Shown: positions 20,853 through 32,565 of the stretch, piece by piece
Layout of the letters: every line of letters begins with the position of its first letter
Numbering within the stretch: the first letter of the stretch is position 1
Source of the DNA: Hoylesella enoeca JCM 12259
GTDB taxonomy: Bacteria; Bacteroidota; Bacteroidia; Bacteroidales; Bacteroidaceae
Assembly: GCF_000613405.1 (NCBI RefSeq)
Contig: NZ_BAIX01000002.1
Location: 112,122-176,121 of the forward strand
Direction of reading: 5' to 3'
DNA: 64,000 nucleotides
Notes under the pieces: model-generated
Told to the model about the DNA's origin: nothing
Database searches by the model: none
The model's input: the letters and a program-made list of their open reading frames with translations, nothing else
Made by a program: the position numbers and the translations under genes

Positions 20853-21190
20853 GTAACAGCGGAGAAGATTCCGGCGATGGCTATAGTGGCGGAAATAAAA
20901 AGAATGGCAATCCCTTCAAATCTAACCCTCTCTGCTGCAACGGAGTTACGAGCTATCCAAGCTTTCATCTCGCTCGGTGCCAGCGTTCACCACGCGATAC
21001 AACCAAGGCCGAGTTGGCCGTGGACAACCCCAAGCACAGGAAGAAAGAAATGGGAAGCCCAAGCCATGAGAAGATGAAGGGATAAAAAAGCCTTTTGTCA
21101 CTCATCACTCTTCTGAGCGAGATTCCCTCCCCACTGAGAAAGATCAGAGGAGGGGACTCGCTCCTAACTTATATTACACACAAACCCAGA

Positions 21191-21247
21191 CGCCCATGCC
21201 CCCGACACGGCGTTCCCTCCTCGGGGGAGGGTCATCAGGGGGGCACC
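21191..21247 (+). ncRNA. Structured leader element, copy B
   Basis: Same layout as copy A: CGCCCAT, TGCCCCC (21197-21203), the shared CGACACGGCGTT, an inner hairpin CCCTCC-TCGG-GGGAGGG, GTCATCA, then GGGGGGCA (21238-21245). The 3' arm ends 5 bases before the ATG at 21251, so pairing would cover the ribosome-binding position. Confidence 0.55.
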
Positions 21248-21250
21248 TTT

Positions 21251-22750
21251 ATGATGAACAAACCATTACTCAGAAACATCTACGCCACGATAGCCGCACT
21301 CTTCATCACTATGTTTGCACTGCCGCAGCAGGTGCAGGCGCAGAAGTCGGAAATGTCAATGAGGCTTTGCGGAAAGGTGTACTACGCTGACGCCACCATC
21401 CCCCTCGGCGGCGGTACGGCAAAGTGGAACCAAGCCACTACCACGCTCACCCTCAACAACGTCAAGGTGAAAAACCAGGACGACAGTTTCCTCCATTGCA
21501 ACAATATTCCCAAACTCAAGATCGTACTCGTGGGCAAAAACACCGTGAGCACGAAGTGGCAGACACTCTATTGGGAGAATGGCAACGTAGAGATTTCGGG
21601 CACAGGCTCGCTCACGGCACGCAGCGAAGCCAATGCTGCCATAACAAATGGAAGCAAGCCCTGCACGCTAACCATCAAAGACTGCACGCTCGATGTGCAG
21701 GGAAAGGATTATAGTATCATCGGATATCACAATGGAGAAAATACGGAGATCCTGACCCTTGTGGTGGACAACGCCACGGTCAAGGTGAAAGGCGCCACCG
21801 GCGGCTGGGGCTGGAAGTGCTCAGGCATAGGCTATCTCAAACACTACTATCTGAAAAACTGCTATGTCAGCACGCCCGGTGTGAAGTTCGGCAAGACATA
21901 CGAACACAACTACTACGAGTTCGTCGGCACAGACGGCGACACCTACTATGGCGAAGTAACCATCAAACCCGCAACCACTTACAACCTCTGGATTGCCGGC
22001 ACGCAGGTAAGCTCGGGCAACTGCGCCGACCTCAGCACCATCCCCGGCATATCGGGTAAGGCAAGATACGACCCCGAGACCAAAACGCTTACGCTTGACA
22101 ATGCCACCATCAACACGACCGCAGGGGGCAATGGCGGTATCGGGATTGAGAACGGTATCTCCGGCCTGACGCTCCGCCTCATCGGCAAGAACACCATCAC
22201 GGCCGAAAACAGCGGGGGAATACGAAATGGCCAGGCTGCGGCACTCAACATCACAGGCGAGGGCAAACTCACAGTGAATGGATCAACGACGGCAAGCAAT
22301 GAATACTACCGTTTCGGCTTTATCAACTATGGCACAGTTACCGTGAGCAATTGCGCCCTGGAAGTCGTCGGAGGAACGGACGGACTCTCGGAAGGCCATT
22401 GGAAGTTCGACCACTGCAACATCCGCGCCAAGGGCAGCGGTGCCGGCAGCCTCTGCAATATGTATGATACCCCCGAGTTCACCGGCTGCACAATCACAAG
22501 TCCCGCGGGAACATACTGGAAAAAGTACGATACCAATGTAGCCTACTCCCTCTTCGGCACAGACGATAAGATAGTAACTGACTGGGTGGTGATCACCAAG
22601 GATGCTACCGGCATCGAAGGCGTGAAAGTCGACGTGCCGCAGAAGAAGCGCGGCATCTATACCCTCGGCGGTGTGCGCCTGTCGGGTGAACTGAAAGATC
22701 TGCCCAAGGGCGTGTACATTGTCGATGGTAAAAAAGTGGTGAAAAAGTAA
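21251..22750 (+). CDS. Secreted repeat protein with C-terminal sorting-like motif
   Basis: 500 residues from the ATG at 21251; the upstream open frame runs through the leader element and is not credible. Signal peptide IYATIAALFITMFALPQQVQ with AQA cleavage. The body is beta-rich with two related halves, each reading like TTLTLNNVKVKN or KTLTLDNATINTT followed by LKIVLVGKNTV or LTLRLIGKNTITAENSGG, suggestive of a beta-helix surface protein. The end, GIYTLGGVRLSGELKDLPKG then VYIVDGKKVVKK, resembles the C-terminal domain of secreted Prevotella proteins (type IX secretion-like). Function unknown. Confidence 0.75.
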   Translation: MMNKPLLRNIYATIAALFITMFALPQQVQAQKSEMSMRLCGKVYYADATIPLGGGTAKWNQATTTLTLNNVKVKNQDDSFLHCNNIPKLKIVLVGKNTVSTKWQTLYWENGNVEISGTGSLTARSEANAAITNGSKPCTLTIKDCTLDVQGKDYSIIGYHNGENTEILTLVVDNATVKVKGATGGWGWKCSGIGYLKHYYLKNCYVSTPGVKFGKTYEHNYYEFVGTDGDTYYGEVTIKPATTYNLWIAGTQVSSGNCADLSTIPGISGKARYDPETKTLTLDNATINTTAGGNGGIGIENGISGLTLRLIGKNTITAENSGGIRNGQAAALNITGEGKLTVNGSTTASNEYYRFGFINYGTVTVSNCALEVVGGTDGLSEGHWKFDHCNIRAKGSGAGSLCNMYDTPEFTGCTITSPAGTYWKKYDTNVAYSLFGTDDKIVTDWVVITKDATGIEGVKVDVPQKKRGIYTLGGVRLSGELKDLPKGVYIVDGKKVVKK

Positions 22751-22770
22751 GAACATTTCATAACCCCAAA

Positions 22771-22835
22771 CGCCCACAGCCCCCGACACGGCGTTCTCGC
22801 ACAAACACAAATCACGCGGGTCATCAGGGGGGCAC
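22771..22835 (+). ncRNA. Structured leader element, copy C
   Basis: CGCCCACA, GCCCCC (22779-22784), CGACACGGCGTT, a longer inner loop bounded by CTCGC/GCGGG, GTCATCA, then GGGGGC (22828-22833), 10 bases before the ATG at 22844. It begins 20 bases after the stop of the preceding gene. Confidence 0.55.
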
Positions 22836-22843
22836 AAGAATTT

Positions 22844-23413
22844 ATGAGAACAAAAAAGTTTTTTGCAAGCGCAGCGAAAGCAGTTTTCGCCCTTGCAGCA
22901 GTGTTAATGATGAGCACCGCATTTACCGCCTGCTCGAGTGACAAATCCGATGACCCAACTCCCGAACCCAAGTTCACTAACACCGTGACCCTCGACGACG
23001 TTGGCAAACCCATTATTAGGGCCGAATACGACAACGAGGGCGACGGTAATTACCGTATCTACCTTTCCCTCTCGGATGACGGAAATGAACGAGTGGTGTT
23101 ACATATTAACGAAGACGTGTTCGGCATCCCCATCAAGCTGACCGAAAAAACAAAGAAAAACGCCGACAACTTTTATTTTAATTGGACGGTAGACTACTAT
23201 AAGTCCAACGGCGAAGGTGGCTACACCAGGTTCATCGAAGCTTCAGGCAACCCCGAACAGTCCGTACCTGTCTTCAACACCGGTACCCTCGAATTTACAG
23301 GTTCGATCAAAGGCATCCTCAACATTCGGCTGAAAAACGGTCGCGTAAAAGACAGAGACGGTAAAGAGCACACCCTAGTTCTGAGCTATAGCGGCAAGAT
23401 GACACAGGCATAG
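22844..23413 (+). CDS. Lipoprotein of unknown function
   Basis: 189 residues. Signal sequence with lipobox MSTAFTACSSDKSDDPTPEP (Cys at about 30, followed by acidic residues often linked to surface export in Bacteroidetes). The mature part is beta-rich with no recognised domain: NTVTLDDVGKPIIRAEYDNE, YRIYLSLSDDGNERVVLHIN, and LVLSYSGKMTQA at the end. It is the last gene of the surface cluster and has its own copy of the structured leader. Confidence 0.65.
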   Translation: MRTKKFFASAAKAVFALAAVLMMSTAFTACSSDKSDDPTPEPKFTNTVTLDDVGKPIIRAEYDNEGDGNYRIYLSLSDDGNERVVLHINEDVFGIPIKLTEKTKKNADNFYFNWTVDYYKSNGEGGYTRFIEASGNPEQSVPVFNTGTLEFTGSIKGILNIRLKNGRVKDRDGKEHTLVLSYSGKMTQA

Positions 23414-23608
23414 GTGTCCATGTGCAGGGAAAATGGAAAGATTAGAAAGATAGAATATTATTGAATCAGCAAAGACATTTTTACACTCTCTCGTCGGAGG
23501 GCAGCACCAAAAGCAAACCAAGTGTCTGCCCTCCTTTTCTGTTTTTATCCTACCTGCCACTCCTTCTTATCCTCCCCCTTTTCATCTCTTTCTTTTTCAC
23601 CTTTCCAC

Positions 23609-23815
23609 AAAAAAGGACCCCGTACAGTTTCGCAACTCACGAGGTCCAACCAACCTTTTTACCTATAGGAAACTTACTACCTACGGTTGGCCGAGACATC
23701 CGCCCTAAGGCTTCAGTCCCAATCCTTGTTATCCTATTTCATTGATATGAGACGTCCTCTTGGTTCCGCCGAACCGGACATTGTCCATATCTATTCTCTT
23801 AATGTCAAAGATTTT
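23609..23815 (-). ncRNA. Candidate structured non-coding RNA with terminator
   Basis: No gene fits here. On the minus strand there is a hairpin (GTCC, GGTTC, loop, GAACC, then GGAC; 23754-23779), a CCAACC/GGTTGG helix around 23650-23690, and a final hairpin GGACC...GGGTCC (23615-23647) followed by six T bases (23609-23614), a good terminator. A unit of about 200 bases is implied. The size would suit a 6S-like RNA, but I cannot assign a family and the promoter is not clear. Confidence 0.4.
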
Positions 23816-24338
23816 ACATACAACGGTTATCCCGTCCGAGAGAATCTAATTTAACACCATTTTATTTATTTATATTGGAACAAAACTTATGATCATACTT
23901 ACGGTTTGCAGTGACAACTCTGTCTGTGCCTGCAAACGTAGATGTGGGGATGTTTACCGTTCTTTGTCATCGGTTAAAGAGGTTAGTATCCAAAATCCTT
24001 AGGCTCGTCAATTCAACTCTACGTGCTTATTTGCACCAATCCAAAGCTTTTAATTCGATCACCGTTCTGCTTCGTTTCGTTCAAAAGGTAGCCTCTTCTA
24101 ATATTTTTAGCAAATATATATAAAAGAAACAAGACCGCCTGATTAATAACATACATTAACTTTACAGGGCGATAGGGCGGCTTTCATAAGCAAGTGCGAA
24201 GTGAAGCTATCCTTTCTTGAATCATGTTTTTTGTTCGGAGGTTAATTGATGATATTTCACAATACAATGAATTAATCTTGGGAAGGAGGACGAAAGTCTT
24301 TCTCCTTTTTTATATTGCTCAAGCTTTCCGCTAATGTT
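23816..24338. other. Non-coding region
   Basis: About 520 bases with no credible gene. Visible structure: a hairpin from TTTGCAG/CTGCAAA near 23906-23937, GC-rich complementary segments GACCGCCTG and CAGGGCGATAGGGCGG (about 24132-24180), and a terminator-like AAGGAG...CTCCTTTTTT on the plus strand at about 24284-24312. It may hold one or more small RNAs. Confidence 0.4.
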
Positions 24339-24430
24339 CTTTGGGACTTCGCGCCTCAGCCGCAAGGCAAACCTCCGCAATGTTTTTCATTCTTGTTTCA
24401 CCATAGCGATTTTGCACTTCTACTTGAAAA
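24339..24430. repeat. Dispersed intergenic repeat, copy 1
   Basis: This stretch (CTTCGCGCC, the hairpin GCCGCAAGGC, TGTTTTTCATT, then TTTTGCACTTC and TTGAAAAG) matches the segment at 60319-60419 in the same order and orientation. It lies just downstream of rsmD. Function unknown; the minus strand contains a tiny open frame starting MKNIAEVCLAAE, which may be chance. Confidence 0.65.
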
Positions 24431-24453
24431 GGGCACCGTATCTTTTGGCTTCT

Positions 24454-24987
24454 TCACCTTTGAAAGACGCTGAAATTCACGCTGCCATAACTGCGATGCT
24501 CAACAAAATGGGGGTGAGCAGAGAAATCATTGTGCTTGCCGTGTTCGAAAACCAGCACACCCGAGGGCTTCAACAGATCGTGTTGGAAAATGAGATCGGG
24601 CACTGTCGGCAATTCAGGGAGATCGTATGGCGGATCGGCAAAGATGAAATCGAATTGGGCGCGACATGTTTTCAGGAAACGGAAAACATCACCTCGGATA
24701 AGGATATGCCCTTCGGTGCCCACTTTTTTCATACACTGACGGATGAAGTTGGCATGATCACGGTCGGCTTCCACACTGATCACCGAGGCACATCCGCGCG
24801 AAAGGAGTTCTAAGGAGATGCTACCCGTACCGGCAAAGAGATCGAGGGCTGCTGCATCTTCAAAATCGATGTAGCGCGTAAGCACATTAAAGATATTCTC
24901 CTTAGCAAAATCCGTGGTGGGTCGCGCTTTGAAATTGCGTGGAATATCAAAGTGTCTGCCCTTGTAAATTCCGGTTATAACTCTCAT
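24454..24987 (-). CDS. rsmD: 16S rRNA (guanine-966-N2)-methyltransferase
   Basis: 177 residues from the ATG at 24985-24987: MRVITGIYKGRHFDIPRNFK, RPTTDFAKENIFNVLTRYID, the SAM site ALDLFAGTGSISLELLSRGC and the catalytic FADPPYDLP. RsmD methylates G966 of 16S rRNA in the 30S head. It overlaps the DUF3822 stop by 4 bases, an arrangement seen in other Bacteroidetes, so the two are translationally coupled. Confidence 0.93.
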   Translation of the reverse strand: MRVITGIYKGRHFDIPRNFKARPTTDFAKENIFNVLTRYIDFEDAAALDLFAGTGSISLELLSRGCASVISVEADRDHANFIRQCMKKVGTEGHILIRGDVFRFLKTCRAQFDFIFADPPYDLPELPTVPDLIFQHDLLKPSGVLVFEHGKHNDFSAHPHFVEHRSYGSVNFSVFQR

Positions 24988-25802
24988 CGTCCTTTGATAA
25001 ATAGCGTCATAATATCCAATGCCATCCCTTTGATTTGCGTCACGGGAGCACGGTTGAAGTCTGCCGTCGGATTGATGACATAAGCATTTTGCAAGTAATG
25101 TCGCAGTGCTTCGGTGAGCCATTCTCGGTCGGGAATGTCGCCGGCAATATGCAGTTCGTCGCGTTTGGGGTCTAAGGCGAGTTGCTTCCAGACATAGAGC
25201 AGGAAGTAAACGGCATCGCGCGAATGCGGCGCCGAGAAACTGTTGCTGAACCGAAAACGATTCTTATCGAAGCTGCAAATATCCAACTTACCATTGTGAA
25301 AGTATCCGAAGAGTTTCCGCCGCATCCCCGTGAAGCTACGCCGATGCAGATAGGACCACACGGGTTGCATCAAGGCAATAAACCGCACATCACTGAAATG
25401 ATCGTCGATGACGAGTTTCAAATCTTTATTGATGCTGAAAATAGTCACGGCATTGAGGTTTGCGAGAACGTTATGAAGAATGACATCGCCTTCAAAACCA
25501 TGGAAAGTGTGATGATAGAGTTGTGCACTTGTTGTCTCGTCAAACTCTTCCAAAGGGATGAGCAACACCGGCGTGTCAAGCAAGACTTGTGCTCTGGACG
25601 TGTCGTAGGACAACAATTCGGATGTCTTGAAAGCCTCGCGCAGATTAGCTGCCATCGATATGCCGCTCTTGATGATATATGGTTCGAACACCACTTGTGC
25701 ATCGACCGACGTATCGACAACGGCAAATGACAAAGCATTCTCCGTGATTCGCAGCGTGATTCGCGGCTGTTTGACGATTCGATTATTCCCAGTTTCCTGC
25801 AT
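24984..25802 (-). CDS. DUF3822 family protein
   Basis: 272 residues, a Bacteroidetes-specific family with an actin/hexokinase-like appearance: TLRITENALSFAVVDTSVDA, LLDTPVLLIPLEEFDETTSA, LHNVLANLNAVTIFSINKDL and FSAPHSRDAVYFLLYVWKQL. Function is not established. It is regularly found directly before rsmD, as here (4-base overlap), and overlaps the end of the upstream membrane-protein gene by 20 bases, so the three form one operon. Confidence 0.85.
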   Translation of the reverse strand: MQETGNNRIVKQPRITLRITENALSFAVVDTSVDAQVVFEPYIIKSGISMAANLREAFKTSELLSYDTSRAQVLLDTPVLLIPLEEFDETTSAQLYHHTFHGFEGDVILHNVLANLNAVTIFSINKDLKLVIDDHFSDVRFIALMQPVWSYLHRRSFTGMRRKLFGYFHNGKLDICSFDKNRFRFSNSFSAPHSRDAVYFLLYVWKQLALDPKRDELHIAGDIPDREWLTEALRHYLQNAYVINPTADFNRAPVTQIKGMALDIMTLFIKGR

Positions 25803-26265
25803 TGTTGTTGGTTGTTGTGACGTCGCCTATCTTCAAACCGGGGTATCGGCCGGCTGCAATAGCTTCCTGAACAAGTGCATCGACAGAACGTTGATCAAGT
25901 CCGTTGAGATAAGATGTGTATTCGGCAGCACATTCCATCAGCGGTATTTGTTTACCCGATTTCATGATTTGGGAAGATGCGGCGAGGTTAAAGCGCTTGC
26001 CGCCGGCATAAGGAATGAAAGCGAGCGAGTCTGCCATGCATCCCGAGCGCACGAGAGTAGCAAAATCGCCGGCATAAGTTCCCGTTGCTTTCCGATAGCG
26101 TTCTTCGGCCGCCCTGATCTTGATCAGTCGTCGTTTGACGACAGTTTCGCGCTTATCTCGCTCGCGTTTGAATCGGATCGGTGCATAGACGCTGAGAAAG
26201 CAGACCGCAACCAGGGCCAACACACACATGACAAGGAGATAATTATGCTTGATTTCAAAACTCAT
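25783..26265 (-). CDS. Single-pass membrane protein of unknown function
   Basis: 160 residues from the ATG at 26263-26265 (MSFEIKHNYLLVMCVLALVA); the longer open frame upstream crosses the promoter and is rejected. One N-terminal membrane helix (YLLVMCVLALVAVCFLSVYA), then a basic helix (RFKRERDKRETVVKRRLIKI) and a soluble domain (AAEERYRKATGTYAGDFATL). The layout resembles a pseudopilin-like or membrane-anchored periplasmic protein, though I do not recognise the family. First gene of the operon with DUF3822 and rsmD; a TACTTTTG -7 element lies at 26305-26312. Confidence 0.75.
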   Translation of the reverse strand: MSFEIKHNYLLVMCVLALVAVCFLSVYAPIRFKRERDKRETVVKRRLIKIRAAEERYRKATGTYAGDFATLVRSGCMADSLAFIPYAGGKRFNLAASSQIMKSGKQIPLMECAAEYTSYLNGLDQRSVDALVQEAIAAGRYPGLKIGDVTTTNNNAGNWE

Positions 26266-26304
26266 TACGGGATTTATTGCTACTTTTGTACTGCCTATTT
26301 GCTG

Positions 26305-26312
26305 CAAAAGTA
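26305..26312 (-). promoter_or_regulatory. -7 element of the rsmD operon
   Basis: TACTTTTG on the minus strand fits TAnnTTTG, 40 bases before the first gene of the operon. No matching TTG upstream. Confidence 0.5.
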
Positions 26313-26364
26313 CAAAATAGTTTTGAATTAATGGAACATTCTTTGAAAACTCTGACGACATCCG

Positions 26365-27842
26365 ATGATTAATGACGAACTGCTTTTCCGAATCCGAGAG
26401 CAACTCGGTTTCGAACCCACCGACGACCAATCGAATGCGCTGCATATTCTTGCCGCATTCCTGACAGACCCGAATCCGCAAGCGGCAATGATCCTTCGAG
26501 GGAGCGCCGGAACAGGAAAGACCTCTCTGGCAAGTGCCATCGTGCGCACGATGACGATGCTCCGACAAAAGGTTTTGCTCTTAGCACCCACGGGAAGAGC
26601 GGCCAAAGTCTTTGCCGTCAACAGCGGACAGGCGGCTTACACCATTCATCACAGGATTTATCGGCAGCGCATTTACACGGGCACTGACAGTCAATTCAAT
26701 CTGAATGATAATCTTTTCACAGACACCTTATTTATTATAGACGAGGCATCGATGATTGCCAACGAAGGCGTTGGCCATTCGTCATTCGGCAGCGGACGAC
26801 TGTTGGACGATCTGGTGCAGTTTGTTTACAGCGGGCGCAACTGTCGGATGCTGCTCATCGGCGATCGATCGCAGCTCCCCCCGATAGGAGAGAGCGAGAG
26901 TCCGGCTCTCAGCAACGACGTGATCAACGGTTACGGACTGAGCGTTTATGCTGCGGATCTCAACCAAGTGATGCGGCAAGGCGAGACAAGCGGCATCCTG
27001 CGGAATGCCGAACACATTCGGAGCACTTTGCTTTCAAGCCTTTTTCACGTTGCAAAAAAGCATGAGTTATCTTCCGATTTACCGTTATTCAGCGTGCAAA
27101 CAAGCATCAATGGGAAACCGTTTCAGGATATATCCATCGTCCCCGGCGATGAACTCATCGAACAGCTTCATTCGAGTTATGCCGAAGTGGGGCTTGATGA
27201 GACCATGATTATCACACGAAGCAATAAGCGCGCAAACATTTACAATCTCGGCATTCGCAATTCCGTGTTGGGCCGCGAAGAAGAACTCACCACGGGAGAC
27301 ATGCTCATGGTGGTGAAAAACAATTATTATTGGACCGAGAAAGAGAAGTCGCCCATCGCCTTTATAGCCAACGGCGATCGAGCCATCGTGCAACGTGTGC
27401 GCAATATCCGGGATGTTTACGGATTCCGGTTTGCCGACGTTCTGTTGCTGTTTCCCGATTACAACCGTTATGAAATGCAGGCCACCGTGCTCTTGGACAC
27501 GCTCCACTCCGAGGCACCTGCATTGACACAGCAACAGAGCGAACGCCTGTTTGATGAAGTGATGGCCGATTATGCGATATTCCCAACAAACAAGAGCGAC
27601 TCAAAAAACTGCGGCAGGATGACCTTTTCAATGCCATTCAGGTGAAATATGCTTATGCCGTGACTTGTCACAAGGCGCAAGGCGGACAATGGGCACATGT
27701 CTATCTCGACCAGGGTTACATCACATCCGAGATGATGACAGCTGATTATGCGCACTGGCTTTACACGGCTTTCACCCGTGCCACAGATCATTTGTATCTC
27801 GTCAATTGGCCGAAGGCACAGACAGAACAACCCGACGAGTAG
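26365..27842 (+). CDS. RecD-like superfamily I DNA helicase, frameshifted
   Basis: Joined reading gives about 492 residues. Walker A is AMILRGSAGTGKTSLASAIV (residues about 40-58), Walker B is LFIIDEASMIANEG, motif III LLIGDRSQLPPIGESESPAL, and after the break the UvrD-like C-terminal motif YAYAVTCHKAQGGQWAHVYL plus LYTAFTRATDHLYLVNWP. This is the AAA_30/UvrD_C_2 type common in Bacteroidetes, likely a 5'-3' helicase in repair or replication. One base is missing near 27572 (restored DIPNKQERLKKLRQDDLFNA). Divergent from the rsmD operon. Confidence 0.85.
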
Positions 27843-27928
27843 GCCACAAGAACATAAACTTATTGCCAAGCCACACAATATATTTTCAAACCCGCCGTTA
27901 CATATAAAATATTCACATTGCTACGTGA

Positions 27929-30091
<2,163 letters not shown>

Positions 30092-30405
30092 AGAGGATGA
30101 AAAGAAGCGGGAACGAGGAAACAAATGGACGAGTAGAGAAGTAATTGAACAGGAGTTTGATATCAACGATAAAGCGGTTTGGTTTTCACGCGCAACTGCT
30201 TTAACTTTCAAACATATCTGCGTAAACTCCAAAGCGTATCAACACTTACTTCTCTACCCGCCCATTTGTTTACTTGTTCGCTTGTCGACGCATTCTCCCT
30301 CGTGCAATCGTTTACACGCCTTTCCCGCAACATTGATCTGCATCAAGTCATAACATACGGAGAAGGATCGTTAACTTAGCGCCATAACTTAAACACTATT
30401 GATGT
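30092..30405. other. Gap between GH97 and amylase genes
   Basis: 314 bases. I see no gene and no strong hairpin or consensus promoter; both flanking genes point the same way. Confidence 0.4.
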
Positions 30406-32203
30406 ATGAAACAATTCTTTACACTGCTAATCGCAATGCTCACCCTACCGGTATGGGCAGTTGCACAAGGATGGCCTGCCAATTATAGTGGCGTGATGCT
30501 GCAAGGGTTCTATTGGGATAGTTATACCGACACGCAATGGACGAAACTCGAAGCGCAAGCCGACGATCTCTCGCCTTATTTCAGTCTGATTTGGGTACCG
30601 CAGAGCGGTTATTGCAACACGCTGACCAACCAAATGGGGTATGCACCGATCTGGTGGTTTGACCATAAGAGCGCTTTCGGAACCGAGACACAACTACGCT
30701 CGATGATACAGACTTTCAAGGCAAAGGGCACCGGCATCATCGAAGATGTGGTGATCAATCACCGCAACGGAAATACCAACTGGTGTGATTTCCCCACCGA
30801 GACGTGGAAAGGTAAAACCTCGACATGGACCTTGGCCGATATTTGCAAAGGCGATGACGGTGGGAAGACCGAGGCACAAGGTTACCATTTGACTGGCGCC
30901 ACAGATACGGGTGATGACTTCGATGGGGCCAGAGACATCGATCACACCAGCCTGAATGCACAAAAGAATATCAAGACATATCTCGATTTCCTCCTCAACG
31001 ACTTGGGTTACACTGGCTTCCGATACGACATGGTGAAAGGTTACGCCGCTAAATTCATCGGTATATATAATGGTAGCGCCAAGCCGCAGTTCTCCGTAGG
31101 CGAATATTGGGACAACGCCGCTTCGATCAAGTCGTGGATCAATGGCACGCAGGTGATGGCACACCCACTTCTGCGGCTTTCGATTTCCCCATGAAGTATG
31201 CCATCAACGAAGCGTTGGGCAACGGACAATGGAACCGATTGGCCGAGACAGCTTTGGCAAACGATGCGGCATACAGTCGCTATGCCGTCACATTTGTGGA
31301 TAATCATGACACAGGGCGCTCCTCGTCCGACGGCGGAGCACCGCTCTATGCCAACATTGCGGCTGCCAATGCCTATATCCTGGCCATGCCGGGCACGCCA
31401 TGTATCTTCCTGAGCCATTGGAAGGCCCACAAGACAATAATCAAGAAACTTATCACTGCGCGTCGGGCAGTCGGAGTGACCAATCAGAGTAGCATCCTCG
31501 GTGCCACAGCCCAAGCCGGCGGATTTGTCCTCACCACGCAAGGCACAGTGGGCAAAGTGCTGTTGCTGCTCGGTACGACGACAGGCGTAAACACTTCCGG
31601 CTATCAACTGGCTGTGGAGGGCGAGAACTTCAAATATTATGTGAGCGACCATGTGGACATCTCGGCCATCGGCAAGATCAAAGACGACACGCGACATTTG
31701 CTGCTCCCGACTTCTGTCAGGTTGACAAAGGCGAGACCTGCGCTTTCTTTGAAGCCCCCACTGGATGGACTCAAACCGTCTATTGCTGGCGCTGGGACAA
31801 CACCCATAACTATACGGGCAATCACTGGCCGGGGGTGGCCTGCACCCGTGTAGGCACGACGGCCACCGGAAAGGCTGTGTGGAAATGGAGCTGGAATAAG
31901 ACTTCGATTGCATCCCCTGCCTCGAATGCGGGTATCATTTTCAGTAACAACGGCAGCCCGCAGACGGCCAATTTGGCCTTTACCAACGGAGGATATTATG
32001 ATCTCGACGGACTAAAAGGAACGGTCAAGCCGACAACGACAGGGATTGCCGCCGACATCACAACCGATCACCAAGGTCAGACCACGAATGTATATACCGT
32101 CGACGGTCGCCTTGTGCGCCGTAACGCTTCTGCCACGACTCCTCTGCAAGGCCTGGCCAAGGGCATTTATATTGTCGATGGCAAGAAGTATGTTGTGGAG
32201 TAG
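30406..32203 (+). CDS. Secreted GH13 alpha-amylase, two frameshifts
   Basis: Joined reading is about 599 residues. Signal peptide MKQFFTLLIAMLTLPVWAVA; GH13 motifs: region I GTGIIEDVVINHR, region II YTGFRYDMVKGYAAKFIG (nucleophile Asp), FSVGEYWD (acid Glu) and region IV VTFVDNHDTGRSS. A beta domain (starch-binding-like, GWTQTVYCWRWDNTHNYTGN) and a C-terminal sorting-like motif (GLAKGIYIVDGKKYVVE) follow. One base is missing near 31153 (restored QVDGTPTSAAFDFPM) and one near 31690 (restored ATFAAPDFCQVDKG). It hydrolyses internal alpha-1,4 links of starch outside the cell. Confidence 0.87.
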
Positions 32204-32225
32204 AGAACGTTTAAGTTATTGATTC

Positions 32226-32256
32226 TTGGAAAGTTCACAAGAATCTATTATCTTTG
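32226..32256 (+). promoter_or_regulatory. Promoter of the toxin-antitoxin operon
   Basis: TTG (32226-32228), 20 bases, TATCTTTG (32249-32256), followed after 33 bases by the antitoxin ATG. Confidence 0.7.
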
Positions 32257-32289
32257 CAATCACAGTAACCATCAAATGGAGGACTATTT

Positions 32290-32565
32290 ATGACCACAAC
32301 AACCGCACGTCACAACGACAATATTGTCGATCGTTATTGGCACACCTTGCGATCCATGAGCAAGAGCGACCGCCTGAGCCTTGTCGTCAAGTTGACCAAC
32401 TCGATTCTTGAAGATGAGAAAAAGGAGGAGAAGGGCACAGATGACGATTATACGGAGAAGATGCTTGATCGGTTTTATGGTAAGTGGGCAGGCAACGAGA
32501 CTGCCGATGAGATCATGAAGACAATCAAGGAATTTTCTACTTCGCGCCAACCATTAAAGTTCTGA
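32290..32565 (+). CDS. Putative antitoxin of a PIN-domain toxin
   Basis: 91 residues, not matched to a named family. Helical and charged: DRYWHTLRSMSKSDRLSLVV, KLTNSILEDEKKEEKGTDDD, EKMLDRFYGKWAGNETADEI. The position (overlapping the PIN gene start by one base), small size and acidic middle fit an antitoxin that binds the toxin and represses its own promoter. It appears intact. Confidence 0.65.
   Translation: MTTTTARHNDNIVDRYWHTLRSMSKSDRLSLVVKLTNSILEDEKKEEKGTDDDYTEKMLDRFYGKWAGNETADEIMKTIKEFSTSRQPLKF

Noticed and set aside
20877..21077. Short plus-strand frame starting MAIVAEIKRM
   Set aside because: A neighbouring frame reads better as a continuation of the coiled-coil protein.
26266..26568. 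N-terminal extension of the membrane protein at 25783
   Set aside because: It runs through the -7 element and overlaps the helicase start; the shorter start has the membrane helix at the N-terminus.
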